A stretch of 64,000 nt of DNA from JAFGGG01 sp964634205 (GCA_964634205.1 CAZWKE010000001.1:62001-126000), one strand, 5' to 3'; positions 16,243-25,552 are shown, counted from the stretch's first letter. Program-made: numbers and translations. The notes: generated by a model not told the origin, from the sequence alone.

Positions 16243-16467
16243 ATGTTAAAAGCACAGGTTGAAAAGGCACTTAATGATGTACGTCCCTCGTTACAGGCTG
16301 ACGGTGGCGACGTGGAACTTGTTGATGTGAATGAACAGGGGATCGTAAAAGTAAAGCTGACAGGTGCCTGCCATGGATGCCCGATGTCTCAAATGACATT
16401 GAGTAATGGTATTGAACGGTATCTAAAAAAGCAAATACCCGATGTCACTAAAGTTGAAGCCGTATAA
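16243..16467 (+). CDS. NifU-like C-terminal domain (Nfu) iron-sulfur scaffold
   Basis: 74 residues, a stand-alone Nfu domain. It has VRPSLQADGGDVELVDV (about 12-28) and the cluster-binding CHGCPM (about 44-49), the CxxC motif that binds an [4Fe-4S] at a dimer interface. The protein delivers Fe-S clusters to target proteins. A clear AAAGGAGAG Shine-Dalgarno precedes the ATG and a strong terminator follows, so it is a single-gene unit. Its place between parA and parS is not explained by function. Confidence 0.93.
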   Translation: MLKAQVEKALNDVRPSLQADGGDVELVDVNEQGIVKVKLTGACHGCPMSQMTLSNGIERYLKKQIPDVTKVEAV

Positions 16468-16485
16468 TAATCTAAAAATAGATAT

Positions 16486-16517
16486 AAAAAAGACCGCTTT
16501 TATGCGGTCTTTTTTTT
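16486..16517 (+). terminator. Rho-independent terminator of the Nfu gene
   Basis: AGACCGC (16491-16497) and GCGGTCT (16504-16510) form a 7-bp stem with a 6-nt loop, preceded by A-run and followed by seven T. Its last T is the first base of parS. Confidence 0.9.
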
Positions 16518-16532
16518 GTTTCACGTGAAACA
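16517..16532. promoter_or_regulatory. Perfect parS site
   Basis: TGTTTCACGTGAAACA, the exact 16-bp palindrome bound by ParB/Spo0J. It is 553 bp from the parA start and only 10 bp from the left end of the IS. Confidence 0.97.
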
Positions 16533-16542
16533 TTTTTTTTAA

Positions 16543-16559
16543 TGCTACGAAGCTTGTGG
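16543..16559 (+). repeat. Left terminal inverted repeat of the IS
   Basis: TGCTACGAAGCTTGTGG; pairs with the right end at 17776-17792 at 15 of 17 positions. Confidence 0.8.
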
Positions 16560-16629
16560 GAAAAAGCAAAACGCAGGTCAAGGGTGTAATACATTGGTAG
16601 GATATCCTCTTTTGAAAGGAGAAAGCACA

Positions 16630-17760
16630 ATGAAAATACCCGAGTTTTGCCCCAATATGCTGTGTAAGCTGCACGACAAGGATAACACAAAAAAACACTG
16701 GTTTGCCAGGCACGGCAGGTATTATACTAAAACCTTCGGGGTGGTACAGCGCTTTGTCTGTCGCTGTTGCAATAAAACATTTTCCACCCAGACACTTAAC
16801 ATTGATTATTACGCAAAAAAGAAGCTTGATTATCATGAGTTGGTAAAAAAGCTTGTGTCCACAAGTAGTCAGCGGGATATGAGCCGGGACTTCAAGGTAT
16901 CTCTGGGTACGGTAAGGAATAAGCTCGACCGCTTGTCACGACAAGCAATGGCTCTGCACCAGACACTCAAACAAGAGGTAAGCGATCAGGCTGTGGTAGT
17001 GGCTGACGGGTTTGAAAGTTTTTGTGTGTCACAATACTTTCCCAACAATATCCATCTTTTGGCCCTGAAGGATTCCCAGTATATCTGCTATACAAACTAT
17101 GTAACCATCAGGCGGAAGGGGCGGATGACCCCTAAGCAGAAGCTGAAAAGAGAAAGGCTGGAACGGCAGTTCTGGGCCCCGTATAAGGGGATCGAGCTTG
17201 AGTTTGCTGAGGTATTGGATGAGGTAGTCCGGATCCGGGACAACTCCGTATATCCTCGGTTTACCTTCTATACTGATGAGAAACCTGAGTATGTACGGGC
17301 CATGAGCAACCATCCTCACGTCAGCAGCCTGAAACAGCGGCAGCAGCTTGTGCATGAGCAGATATCTTCCCGGAAAGCCCGAACCATCACCAATCACCTG
17401 TTTGCGGTAAACTACCTGGACAGACAGATCAGGAAGGACCTGGCCGGGCATGTGCGGGAGACCGTGTGTTTTGCTCGTAATGTGAATGACTGTATGAACC
17501 GGCTGAACGTATATTTTATGTATCACAATTATATAAAGGTGTTTCGGGAAAAACAGCGGCATAAAGATAAGCGGACCCATGCCGAGGTGGCGGGAATTCC
17601 TAAGGTGAGCATCCGTAAAGCATTGCGCTTCATTTTTACCAGGAGGCGATTCTTGTCCTTGGAATCCATTACCGGTTTCAATCTCCGCTTATGGCAGAGA
17701 CAGTTGTTTACTCCCTTAAAACGCAGGGTGGAATATGTTCCTAAGTATGCTTTTGCTTAA
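16630..17760 (+). CDS. Zinc-ribbon/HTH DDE-type transposase of the IS
   Basis: 376 residues from the ATG at 16630, which has an AAGGAG Shine-Dalgarno; a start 12 codons upstream lies close to the inverted repeat and is less likely. The N-terminus has a zinc ribbon (CPNMLC ... CRCCNKTF, residues about 6-50) like those that begin IS1- and ISL3-type proteins. An HTH-like segment follows (SQRDMSRDFKVSLGTVRNKL). Candidate catalytic acids are in VVVADGFES and TFYTDEKPEY; the last acidic residue is uncertain. The C-terminal part is very basic. The frame is open with no interruption, so the element may be active. Confidence 0.8.
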   Translation: MKIPEFCPNMLCKLHDKDNTKKHWFARHGRYYTKTFGVVQRFVCRCCNKTFSTQTLNIDYYAKKKLDYHELVKKLVSTSSQRDMSRDFKVSLGTVRNKLDRLSRQAMALHQTLKQEVSDQAVVVADGFESFCVSQYFPNNIHLLALKDSQYICYTNYVTIRRKGRMTPKQKLKRERLERQFWAPYKGIELEFAEVLDEVVRIRDNSVYPRFTFYTDEKPEYVRAMSNHPHVSSLKQRQQLVHEQISSRKARTITNHLFAVNYLDRQIRKDLAGHVRETVCFARNVNDCMNRLNVYFMYHNYIKVFREKQRHKDKRTHAEVAGIPKVSIRKALRFIFTRRRFLSLESITGFNLRLWQRQLFTPLKRRVEYVPKYAFA

Positions 17761-17775
17761 ATGCTCATCTCAAAA

Positions 17776-17792
17776 CAACAAGGTTCGTAGCA
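17776..17792 (-). repeat. Right terminal inverted repeat of the IS
   Basis: Reads TGCTACGAACCTTGTTG on the minus strand, starting with the base after the gyrA stop codon. Confidence 0.8.
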
Positions 17793-20222
17793 CTAACTAT
17801 CTTTCTCGTCGCGGGCTATTCCCACAACATAATCATCATCTCGTATAGAAACGATGCACACACCCATTGCGGTTTTGCCCATTTCCGGAATGCTTTTCAG
17901 TTTCAGCTTAATTGTATTGCCGGTAGAGGTAATGCAGATCAGGTCGTCTTTTTTACGGATATTAAGGGCACTGACAAGTTTCCCGGTTTTTTCGCTCACC
18001 TTGTAACATGTCTGCCCCTTGGTCCCTCTGCCGTGAGGTTTAAAATTATCATAAAGAATTCGTTTGCCGTACCCCATACTGCTGATAAGTACCATATGCT
18101 CATCCTTTTGGATGGTAATCGCGGAAATGACTTTATCATCCGGAGAAAGACGGATGCCTATTACCCCGTGTGAGGTTCTTCCTGTAGGGCGTACGGATTT
18201 TTCCTTAAAGCGTAATGCGTAGCCCTTGCTGGTAACAAGCAGGATATCCTCATTCCCGGCAGAGAGGTTGGCGCCGATCAGCCGGTCGTTCTTGTCCAGG
18301 TTGATGGCGATGATCCCCCGCTGGCGAGCGTTTGAAAAATCACTTGTTTTTACCTTTTTCACAATGCCTTTGCTGGTTGCCATAAAGACGTAATTGTCCT
18401 CGGAGAAATCGCTGAGGGAAGCGCAGGTGGTGATATCCTCATTTTCAGAAAGCGCCAGAAGGGCCTTTATGTGCTGACCCCGGGAGATTTTGGAACCCTC
18501 GGGAATCTCGTGTACCTTCAGCCAGTAGGCTTTTCCCTCGGAAGTAATAAACAATATATAATCATGGGTAGAAGCGATGAAAATTTGGGTGATAAAGTCC
18601 TCATCCTTCAATTTGGAAGATGAGCTTCCCCTGCCCCCGCGGTTTTGCCGTTTATAGATAGAAAGCGGCAGACGCTTGATAAAGCCTTTGTTGGAGATGA
18701 CGATTACCATGTCTTCTTTTACGATCAAATCTTCAATATCAAGTTTTTCGACCTCGTCTGCCACGATTTCCGTTTTCCGTTTATCACCGTATTTTTTGGC
18801 AATCTCTTCCATTTCTTCTTTTACGACATTCAGAATTTTTCTCTCGCTTGCCAGCAGGTCTTTCAGGCAGGCGATTAGTTTTTTTATTTCCGCCAGTTCC
18901 TCGATGATTTTTTGGGTTTCCAGGCTTGTCAGTTTTTGCAGGCGCATATCCAGGATGGCCTGGGCTTGTTTGGTACTGAGTCCAAAACGCTGTCTCAGGT
19001 TTTTCCTGGCCAGATCCACTGTTTTTGACTGCTTTATAATTTTGATAACTTCATCAATATTATCCAGCGCTATTTTTAAACCTTCCAGGATATGTTCACG
19101 TTCCAGGGCCTTTTTCAGATCAAACTTACTTCGGCGGATAACCACCTCTTTCCGGTGATCAACAAAACAGGAAATTAATTCTTTCAGATTGACAAGCTTT
19201 GGCTTCCCGTGAACCAGGGCGATGTTGTTGACATTAAAGTTTATCTGCAATTGAGTGTTCGTGAATAACTGGTTTAAAATAACTTTTGGAATCGCACCCC
19301 GACGCAGCTCGATGACAATGCGAATACCGTTTCTGTCGGACTCGTCCCTGAGATCGGAGATTCCGTCAATTCTATGCACTTTCACCATGTCGGCGATTTT
19401 TACAATCAAACTGGACTTGTTTACCTGGTAGGGGATTTCCTTGACGATGATCGCATCCCTGCCCCCTTTCAGGGTTTCCAGCACGATCTTGGCGCGCAGT
19501 ACAATTCTTCCCTTGCCGGTTCTAAAGGCATCTTTTATTCCTTTTATACCGTAGATTATTCCGCCGGTGGGAAAGTCCGGCCCTTTAATAAAGTATAATA
19601 GCTCTTTGGTTGTTATTTTATGATTTTCGATGTATGCGGAAGTGGCGGCCGCGATCTCATTCAGATTGTGGGGTGCCATATTTGTAGCCATACCTACGGC
19701 GATTCCGCTTGCTCCGTTGGCCAGTAAAAAAGGAAACGCGCCGGGAAGGACAAACGGTTCCTGGAGCGAATCGTCATAGTTGGGAACAAAGTCCACCGTC
19801 TCTTTGTTGATGTCGCGCAGCATTTCCTCGGCGAGTTTGGCCATACGTGCTTCGGTGTACCGCATGGCTGCGGGAGGATCTCCGTCAACTGAACCGAAGT
19901 TCCCTTGGCCGGTCACCACCGGATAGCGCAGAGAAAAATCTTGTGCCAGGCGTACCAGTGCATCATAAATTGATTGGTCACCGTGGGGATGGTATTTCCC
20001 CAGTACATCGCCGACAATCCTTCCGGTTTTTTTAAAGGGCCGGTCGGAACGCAGACCCATTTCATTCATGGAATAAAGAATTCTCCGATGAACGGGTTTC
20101 AGGCCGTCACGTGCGTCAGGGAGTGCCCTGCTGACGATTACGGACATCGCATAGTTTAGATAGGATTCTTTGACTTCATCTTCAATGGCTACAGGAATAA
20201 CCCGGCCGATATGGTCACTCAT
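17793..20222 (-). CDS. gyrA: DNA gyrase subunit A
   Basis: 809 residues. Winged-helix/tower domain with catalytic Tyr in PAAMRYTEARM (about 118-128) and the quinolone-determining region GKYHPHGDQSIYDAL (Asp rather than Ser at the second hotspot-like position). The C-terminal beta-pinwheel has a GyrA box variant QNRGGRGS (about 530-537), which is required to wrap DNA. Gyrase introduces negative supercoils. The stop TAG is followed at once by the IS inverted repeat, and other copies of this repeat are also preceded by TAG, so the present stop may be IS-derived. gyrB lies 22 bp upstream. Confidence 0.97.
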   Translation of the reverse strand: MSDHIGRVIPVAIEDEVKESYLNYAMSVIVSRALPDARDGLKPVHRRILYSMNEMGLRSDRPFKKTGRIVGDVLGKYHPHGDQSIYDALVRLAQDFSLRYPVVTGQGNFGSVDGDPPAAMRYTEARMAKLAEEMLRDINKETVDFVPNYDDSLQEPFVLPGAFPFLLANGASGIAVGMATNMAPHNLNEIAAATSAYIENHKITTKELLYFIKGPDFPTGGIIYGIKGIKDAFRTGKGRIVLRAKIVLETLKGGRDAIIVKEIPYQVNKSSLIVKIADMVKVHRIDGISDLRDESDRNGIRIVIELRRGAIPKVILNQLFTNTQLQINFNVNNIALVHGKPKLVNLKELISCFVDHRKEVVIRRSKFDLKKALEREHILEGLKIALDNIDEVIKIIKQSKTVDLARKNLRQRFGLSTKQAQAILDMRLQKLTSLETQKIIEELAEIKKLIACLKDLLASERKILNVVKEEMEEIAKKYGDKRKTEIVADEVEKLDIEDLIVKEDMVIVISNKGFIKRLPLSIYKRQNRGGRGSSSSKLKDEDFITQIFIASTHDYILFITSEGKAYWLKVHEIPEGSKISRGQHIKALLALSENEDITTCASLSDFSEDNYVFMATSKGIVKKVKTSDFSNARQRGIIAINLDKNDRLIGANLSAGNEDILLVTSKGYALRFKEKSVRPTGRTSHGVIGIRLSPDDKVISAITIQKDEHMVLISSMGYGKRILYDNFKPHGRGTKGQTCYKVSEKTGKLVSALNIRKKDDLICITSTGNTIKLKLKSIPEMGKTAMGVCIVSIRDDDYVVGIARDEKDS

Positions 20223-20244
20223 ATTAGACTCCCGTTAATTGGTG

Positions 20245-22158
20245 TTATACGTCAAGAAAAGATACTGACAGGGCGTTCTCTTCAATGAATTTTTTCCTTG
20301 GTTCAACATTTCCGCCCATAAGGGTTGTAAAGATTTCTTCCGCCTCAACGGCGTCCTCAAGGGTAATCTTCATGATTCTCCGGTTTTCAGGATTCATTGT
20401 GGTTTCCCATAACTGATCGGGGTTCATTTCACCCAGGCCTTTATAACGCTGTATGGTAATTCCGTCCTGCCCGCCATTGGGTTTGATCTTTTTTAGTATT
20501 TTTTCCTTTTCAGCATCATTATATGCATAATGGATTTTTTTACTATACGCGATTTTATAAAGCGGCGGCATGGCGATGTATATGTGCTCTTTTTCAATAA
20601 GTTCTTTCATATAGCGAAAGAAAAAGGTAAGCAGCAGGGTCCTAATGTGTGACCCGTCAACATCCGCGTCAGCCATGAGGATTACCTTATGATAACGTAG
20701 TTTGGAAAGATCGAACGTAGAACCGGCTCCGGTTCCAAGCGTGGTAACGATGGGGATCAGTTTGTCGTTGGATAACACCTTGTCGATACGTGTTTTTTCC
20801 ACGTTCAGCATTTTTCCCCACAATGGAAGGATCGCCTGAAAATGCCGGTCCCTTCCGAGTTTGGCGCTGCCGCCTGCGGAGTCACCCTCTACGATATAAA
20901 GCTCACATTTGGCCGCGTCTTTTTCCGCGCAGTCAGCAAGTTTCCCAGGCAGCCCCGTGCTTTCCAGGAAACTTTTCCTGCGGGTAAGTTCGCGTGCCTG
21001 CCGCGCCGCCAACCGGGCTTTTGCCGCCAACAGACATTTTTCCAATACCTTTTTGATGACCCCGGGGTTTTCCTCAAAGTAGCCGGTCAGGTTCTCGTTG
21101 ACCACGGTTTCCACCAGACCCTTTACCTCGCTGTTGCCCAATTTGGCCTTTGTCTGTCCCTCAAACTGGGGATCATGCAGCTTTACCGAGATAACGGCGG
21201 TAAGCCCCTCCCGGGCATCATCACCGCTGAGATTTTCATCCAGCTTTTTGGAGAGGTTCTGCCGCTTTAAAAAATCATTCAGGACGCGGGTGAGGGCAGA
21301 TTTAAATCCGCTTAAGTGGGTGCCGCCTTCACGTGTGTTTATATTGTTGGCAAATGAGAAGATATTCTCAGCATAGCCGTCATTGTATTCAATCGCGCAT
21401 TCCATGGCCACATCATCGGTCTGGGCCTCAAAATAAATGGGTTTATTGTGGATAGGGGTTTTGTTTTTATTCAGAAACTCAATAAAAGATTTCAGTCCGC
21501 CCTCGAATTTGAACTTGTGTTCTTTTACCTTTTGGGGCCGTTCATCCACGAGAGTAATTTCTATTCCCTTGTTGAGAAAAGCAAGCTCTCTTAAACGATT
21601 GGCCAGGATATCGAAATGATACTCCGTATCTTCAAAGATTTTACTGTCCGCTTTAAACCGCGTATGGGTTCCGGTTATATCGGTTGTCCCGATCTCTTTG
21701 ACCACAGCCTCGGGAACGCCCCTGTTGTATTTCTGGTAATAGATTTTTCCGGAGCGGTGGACCTTGGCAACACACCACTCCGAGAGGGCGTTTACCACCG
21801 ATACACCAACACCGTGCAGCCCGCCGGAAACCTTATAGCTGTTCTTGTCGAATTTACCTCCGGCATTAAGTTTGGTCATGACCACTTCAAGGGCGCTGAC
21901 CTTTTCGGTGGGGTGTATTTCGGTCGGGATACCCCTGCCATTGTCTTCAACCCGAATGACGTTGTCCTTTTCGATAACAACTTTGATTACCGAACAATAT
22001 CCTGCCAGGGCCTCATCAATACTGTTGTCCACAACCTCATAGACCAGGTGGTGGAGGCCGTCCGGCCCGGTAGACCCGATATACATACTCGGCCGTTTAC
22101 GAACGTGCTCCATGCCCATGAGAACCTTAATATTTTTTGCTGAGTAATTTTCCTGCAT
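20245..22158 (-). CDS. gyrB: DNA gyrase subunit B
   Basis: 637 residues, the short type without the enterobacterial C-terminal insert. GHKL ATPase motifs VVDNSIDEALAG, EDNGRGIPTE and GGLHGVGVSVVNAL; Toprim motifs VEGDSAGGSAKLGRDR and MADADVDGSHIRTLL; C-terminal RYKGLGEMNPDQLWETTMNP. The last motif is QLWETTMNP, the GyrB rather than ParE reading. It is first gene of gyrB-gyrA with a good promoter. Confidence 0.97.
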   Translation of the reverse strand: MQENYSAKNIKVLMGMEHVRKRPSMYIGSTGPDGLHHLVYEVVDNSIDEALAGYCSVIKVVIEKDNVIRVEDNGRGIPTEIHPTEKVSALEVVMTKLNAGGKFDKNSYKVSGGLHGVGVSVVNALSEWCVAKVHRSGKIYYQKYNRGVPEAVVKEIGTTDITGTHTRFKADSKIFEDTEYHFDILANRLRELAFLNKGIEITLVDERPQKVKEHKFKFEGGLKSFIEFLNKNKTPIHNKPIYFEAQTDDVAMECAIEYNDGYAENIFSFANNINTREGGTHLSGFKSALTRVLNDFLKRQNLSKKLDENLSGDDAREGLTAVISVKLHDPQFEGQTKAKLGNSEVKGLVETVVNENLTGYFEENPGVIKKVLEKCLLAAKARLAARQARELTRRKSFLESTGLPGKLADCAEKDAAKCELYIVEGDSAGGSAKLGRDRHFQAILPLWGKMLNVEKTRIDKVLSNDKLIPIVTTLGTGAGSTFDLSKLRYHKVILMADADVDGSHIRTLLLTFFFRYMKELIEKEHIYIAMPPLYKIAYSKKIHYAYNDAEKEKILKKIKPNGGQDGITIQRYKGLGEMNPDQLWETTMNPENRRIMKITLEDAVEAEEIFTTLMGGNVEPRKKFIEENALSVSFLDV

Positions 22159-22193
22159 GGTTAAACCTTATCGTTCCTAAAATGGGATAGCAT

Positions 22194-22222
22194 ATTATAG
22201 TATGTCCCCCAAAAAAAGTAAA
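22194..22222 (-). promoter_or_regulatory. Sigma70-type promoter of gyrBA
   Basis: On the minus strand TTTACT (22217-22222), 17-bp spacer, perfect TATAAT (22194-22199); the start would be about 30 bp before the gyrB ATG. Confidence 0.65.
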
Positions 22223-22285
22223 GCACTCTGCGCCGCTCGGAAATGCAAGCATATGCAAAATATAATAAATATTATATATGAAAAA

Positions 22286-23707
22286 TTATATTTTATCGAT
22301 CAGAATGGAACATTTTCCCGACGGAATGGGAAGTGTTTTCTTTTTTTGGCCGATTATATTCACTGTAAAATAGTACAGCTTTTCGGATTCCAGTTTGATC
22401 TCCCATCCCCGTGCGCTTTTATTGCTTAATATGGTTATCAGGTTTCGCTTCAAAGACAGGTCTTCAATACCCATAATTTCCAATGTGGGGATTATCCAGT
22501 CGACTGTTTTGCGGGGGAGTGAAATCGAAAGTCCGATAACATTCTCAATAATCAATGCAACAGTCGAGAGTGCCGCATAGGGCAGGTACAGATTACGGGG
22601 AAAATTATCCTTTTTGGACCATTTGGCCTTTCCTTCCTTTACCGGACAATAGGCCTCCCAAAGTGTCCCCGGACTGTTGTCCGCCGGGTGGGCGCTGTCC
22701 AGAATATAGTAGAGGTGGCGGATGGCACACTCACGAGCCAGATCGAACCTGCCGTATTTTTCCAGGCCTTTTATTACAATATAGGTAAATGGGGGAAATA
22801 CCGAACCACGAAAGCCGTTCCCTGTTCTATCAAACTGTTTGCTGTTGGCGGAAAGCGAGGGGAATGGATTTTCCACACCGAATTCCTTGGGATTGGTAAG
22901 GTGGGCAATCAGTTTTTCCGCTCTTTCCTCGTTCGGTATCTCCGCCAGCAGGGGCCAGAAGGAGGCGATGGTCTTGGTACGGACCTGTTTTTCTTTTTTA
23001 TCAAGATCATAGTAAAAGCCGTCGTCACTGTTCCACATCAGCGAATTGATTCTGGTCTTCAAGGAAAAATAATATCGTTTATAGCGATAACTTTTTTCTT
23101 TGTCGTTCAGAATATCGTAAAGCAGCGACATATACAGGGCATTTAACGCCTGCTGTGAATTGAAGTCAATTGGATATTCCATTTCACTGCGGGGAGCATT
23201 TTCCATCATTGTAGCAATCAGGGGAACGGAGTACAGCCCGTTTTCCTTTTTAAGCTTACTTTCCAGCCAGTGATAATACAGATCGAGTTTTGATATGATT
23301 TCTTTTATGCGTTTCTTCGAACCGATTTTATGGTAAATATTAAACTCCGCCCAGGAAAAAAGCGGCGGAAGCACCCCCGCGGGGTTTTTTTTATGAAATA
23401 TCGGGTTCCCATCCTTTTCACTGTATTCACCGTAAATAGCCCCGTTCTCTTCCTGCTTTGCGTAGAAATTATCCAGCATGGGAGTGACGGGGAAGTTCTT
23501 ATTGCTGTACACCAGGAAGAATGTGGAAAAACAGGCGGCAAACTGGTTGATGCTTTCACTCTGCGGATAATTGAAATATTTGGAGTGAAAACCGTTTTCA
23601 GAAGTGCCTTGTTTCCATGAATTTTTTATCCAGTTCCATGTCTGGTTGTAGAGGTCGACAATGTCCTGATCGTAAAAATGAACCTTGGGGAATTCTTTCT
23701 TTAACAC
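22286..23707 (-). CDS. MGH1-like glycoside hydrolase (GH37/GH63-like alpha/alpha barrel)
   Basis: 473 residues from a GTG at 23707 with AAGGAG overlapping the larC stop. The barrel features are typical of trehalase/mannosylglycerate-hydrolase-like enzymes: SWAEFNIYHKIG (about 118), YPIDFNSQQALNALYM (about 178), LMWNSDDGFYYDLD (about 225) and GNGFRGSVFPPFTY followed by GTLWEAYCP (about 345), the last with a probable catalytic Glu. No signal peptide, so it should act in the cytoplasm, perhaps on trehalose or mannosyl/glucosylglycerate-like solutes; substrate is a guess. It is third gene after larB-larC. Confidence 0.75.
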   Translation of the reverse strand: MLKKEFPKVHFYDQDIVDLYNQTWNWIKNSWKQGTSENGFHSKYFNYPQSESINQFAACFSTFFLVYSNKNFPVTPMLDNFYAKQEENGAIYGEYSEKDGNPIFHKKNPAGVLPPLFSWAEFNIYHKIGSKKRIKEIISKLDLYYHWLESKLKKENGLYSVPLIATMMENAPRSEMEYPIDFNSQQALNALYMSLLYDILNDKEKSYRYKRYYFSLKTRINSLMWNSDDGFYYDLDKKEKQVRTKTIASFWPLLAEIPNEERAEKLIAHLTNPKEFGVENPFPSLSANSKQFDRTGNGFRGSVFPPFTYIVIKGLEKYGRFDLARECAIRHLYYILDSAHPADNSPGTLWEAYCPVKEGKAKWSKKDNFPRNLYLPYAALSTVALIIENVIGLSISLPRKTVDWIIPTLEIMGIEDLSLKRNLITILSNKSARGWEIKLESEKLYYFTVNIIGQKKKTLPIPSGKCSILIDKI

Positions 23708-23716
23708 TCGTGCTCC

Positions 23717-24805
23717 TTACCAAAAATCTCTGTTTTCTGTTTGCCGTGCTACCTCGGTGTAAATTTTCCGATAAAGCTGGTGAAGCGGAATTTTCGTCGA
23801 TTTACTCAATGAAATGACATCTTCGATTTCCGGAACGGCCTTTATACATTTATCGTCTAAAAATCCGTATTTTACATGTATTTCACCGAAAGAAGACTGA
23901 AAATTTCTCAACTCACGTTTGAGGATTCTTCGTTCCGTGACGTACCTGCGCAGACCGAAGGTTGAGGTTGTCTGCAACAATAATTTTTCAATCATAACAC
24001 ACTGTTCCGGCGCACAGAGTACCTGTATCAAAAAACCCGGTCTCCCCTTTTTCATGGTAGCCGGCATAATACTAAAATCAAGCGCTCCCCGCTCCAGAAT
24101 AAGCTGCATGGCCGCGGCGATTATTTCCGGGGTGGAGTCATCGATGTTCGTCTCCAGTACAACAATAGTATCCGCCTGCCCCCCTGCTTTTCCCTGATGA
24201 TATTCGAACAATTTAGCCGTTACATCAGGGGAAAGCGGATCCGCAATTTCTGTAATATTGTTCAGTTCCATTTCGCAATTTTCCGTAAATGGTGTAAAAA
24301 ATGTATTGAGAAATATTGCGCACAGCGCAGATATTTCTCCGGCCCGGATACTCGTCAGGATGCGTGTCCCTTTAAAAATCTCAAATACCTCAGCCGCTGA
24401 GTGTAATCCTATACATGGTGTTGATACTAGAAATTTATTATTAATTTTGTTTTGTAATTGTATAATGCAAATATAAATAAATAAGGACCAGGGGTCAAGA
24501 TTTTTCAGATCCGCCTGTTTTACGAACCGTCCGGCTTGTGGTGCGTCTGCTGCAAGAACCTGAAAATATACTGTACAGTCCATGCTGTTATATGACGCAA
24601 GCGTATTTTGCAGTTTTTGCAGATCCTGTTCGGTTTTCGGCTTTTCCAAAAACGCGGTAATATCTTTTATAAAAGGAAACGGTTTTTTACGGTTGAGCTC
24701 CAAAAATAATTCGGATAAAACTAAGGGAGCAGGCGATGTAAGTTGAAAAAGTGCGGCATAAAGCAGTTCGGGTGATACCCCGGTTGAGAGATCCAGCAGA
24801 TACAT
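23717..24805 (-). CDS. larC: LarC-like nickel insertion protein (pyridinium thiocarboxylate mononucleotide)
   Basis: 362 residues, about 40-60 shorter than most LarC. LarC inserts nickel into the pincer nucleotide made by LarB and LarE for lactate racemase LarA and relatives. The C-terminal LarC2 half is clear: VVLETNIDDSTPEIIAAAM (about 200) and MPATMKKGRPGFLIQVL. The N-terminal half keeps only a weak form of the usual start (MYLLDLSTGVSPELLYAAL) and I see no His-rich stretch, which many LarC proteins have. The ATG starts one base before the larB stop codon. No larE or larA is in the window. Confidence 0.8.
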   Translation of the reverse strand: MYLLDLSTGVSPELLYAALFQLTSPAPLVLSELFLELNRKKPFPFIKDITAFLEKPKTEQDLQKLQNTLASYNSMDCTVYFQVLAADAPQAGRFVKQADLKNLDPWSLFIYICIIQLQNKINNKFLVSTPCIGLHSAAEVFEIFKGTRILTSIRAGEISALCAIFLNTFFTPFTENCEMELNNITEIADPLSPDVTAKLFEYHQGKAGGQADTIVVLETNIDDSTPEIIAAAMQLILERGALDFSIMPATMKKGRPGFLIQVLCAPEQCVMIEKLLLQTTSTFGLRRYVTERRILKRELRNFQSSFGEIHVKYGFLDDKCIKAVPEIEDVISLSKSTKIPLHQLYRKIYTEVARQTENRDFW

Positions 24806-25552
24806 CTATTCCCCGATCCGGTTGATAAGCGCCGCGGTATACCCTGCCCCAAAGCCATTGTCTATATTCACCACGGTTACCCCCGGGGCACATGAGTTGA
24901 GCATGGTGAGCAATGGCGCAATCCCGTTTAGGTGCGCTCCATACCCCACAGAAGTGGGGACGGCGATTACCGGACAACTTACCAATCCGGCAATGACACT
25001 TGCCAAAGCCCCGTCCATTCCGGCTACCGCCACTATTACCCTGCTTTCGCGCAGTGTATCTATTTTTGAAAGCAGACGGTGAATGCCCGCCACCCCGATA
25101 TCCCAATAGGTCTGGACGGCCGCACCGGCTGTCTGTGCCGTAATCGCGGCCTCCTCTGCCACCGGAATGTCCGAAGTACCTGCCGATACCACCGTTACCC
25201 TGCCGCAGGCTTTTTCCTGTGTGCCGATGACAATAACACCGCTGGTCTCAAAATAGCGTACCTGCTTAAAGTGTGCACGCAAAAGTGCTGCCGTTGATTT
25301 TTTTGCCCTGGTAAGCAGCACCGGCAAGGTGCGTTTTGCTATCTCCCGGGCAATAGAAAGGACCTGTTTATCGGTTTTATTTTTACAATAGATCACTTCG
25401 GGAAATCCCGTACGCAGCTCCCGGTAAACATCAACTTCCGCAAATCCCAGGTTTCCCGGAATCAAACCGGTTATCCTTTTTACGGCCTCTTGCGGACTGA
25501 GAGTGTGCTGTTTGATCTGTTCCAGCAGATCCAATAAATTTTCATGTTTCAT
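24806..25552 (-). CDS. larB: LarB, pyridinium-3,5-biscarboxylic acid mononucleotide synthase
   Basis: 248 residues. LarB carboxylates and hydrolyses nicotinic acid adenine dinucleotide, the first step of nickel-pincer cofactor synthesis. The C-terminal two-thirds resemble PurE: SAGTSDIPVAEEAAITA (about 118), YWDIGVAGIHRLL, VAVAGMDGALASVIAGL and VPTSVGYG. The N-terminus EADVYRELRTGFPEVIYCKNKT-like region (FAEVDVYRELRTGFPEVIY) is the LarB-specific part. First gene of larB-larC-glycosidase. Confidence 0.93.
   Translation of the reverse strand: MKHENLLDLLEQIKQHTLSPQEAVKRITGLIPGNLGFAEVDVYRELRTGFPEVIYCKNKTDKQVLSIAREIAKRTLPVLLTRAKKSTAALLRAHFKQVRYFETSGVIVIGTQEKACGRVTVVSAGTSDIPVAEEAAITAQTAGAAVQTYWDIGVAGIHRLLSKIDTLRESRVIVAVAGMDGALASVIAGLVSCPVIAVPTSVGYGAHLNGIAPLLTMLNSCAPGVTVVNIDNGFGAGYTAALINRIGE

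Larger units (their letters stand above)
16543..17792 (+). mobile_element. Insertion sequence, about 1.25 kb, family not assigned
   Basis: One transposase gene between imperfect 17-bp terminal inverted repeats. The right outer edge is directly against the gyrA stop codon and the left edge 10 bp from parS. Flanking bases give no convincing target duplication (at most TAA/CTAA). Further copies of the end repeat occur at 16018, 37130 and 37342, so the element or relatives have been active in this genome. Confidence 0.8.

Noticed and set aside
17029..17580. Antisense frame within the transposase
   Set aside because: No Shine-Dalgarno, no family motif, and fully covered by the well-supported transposase.
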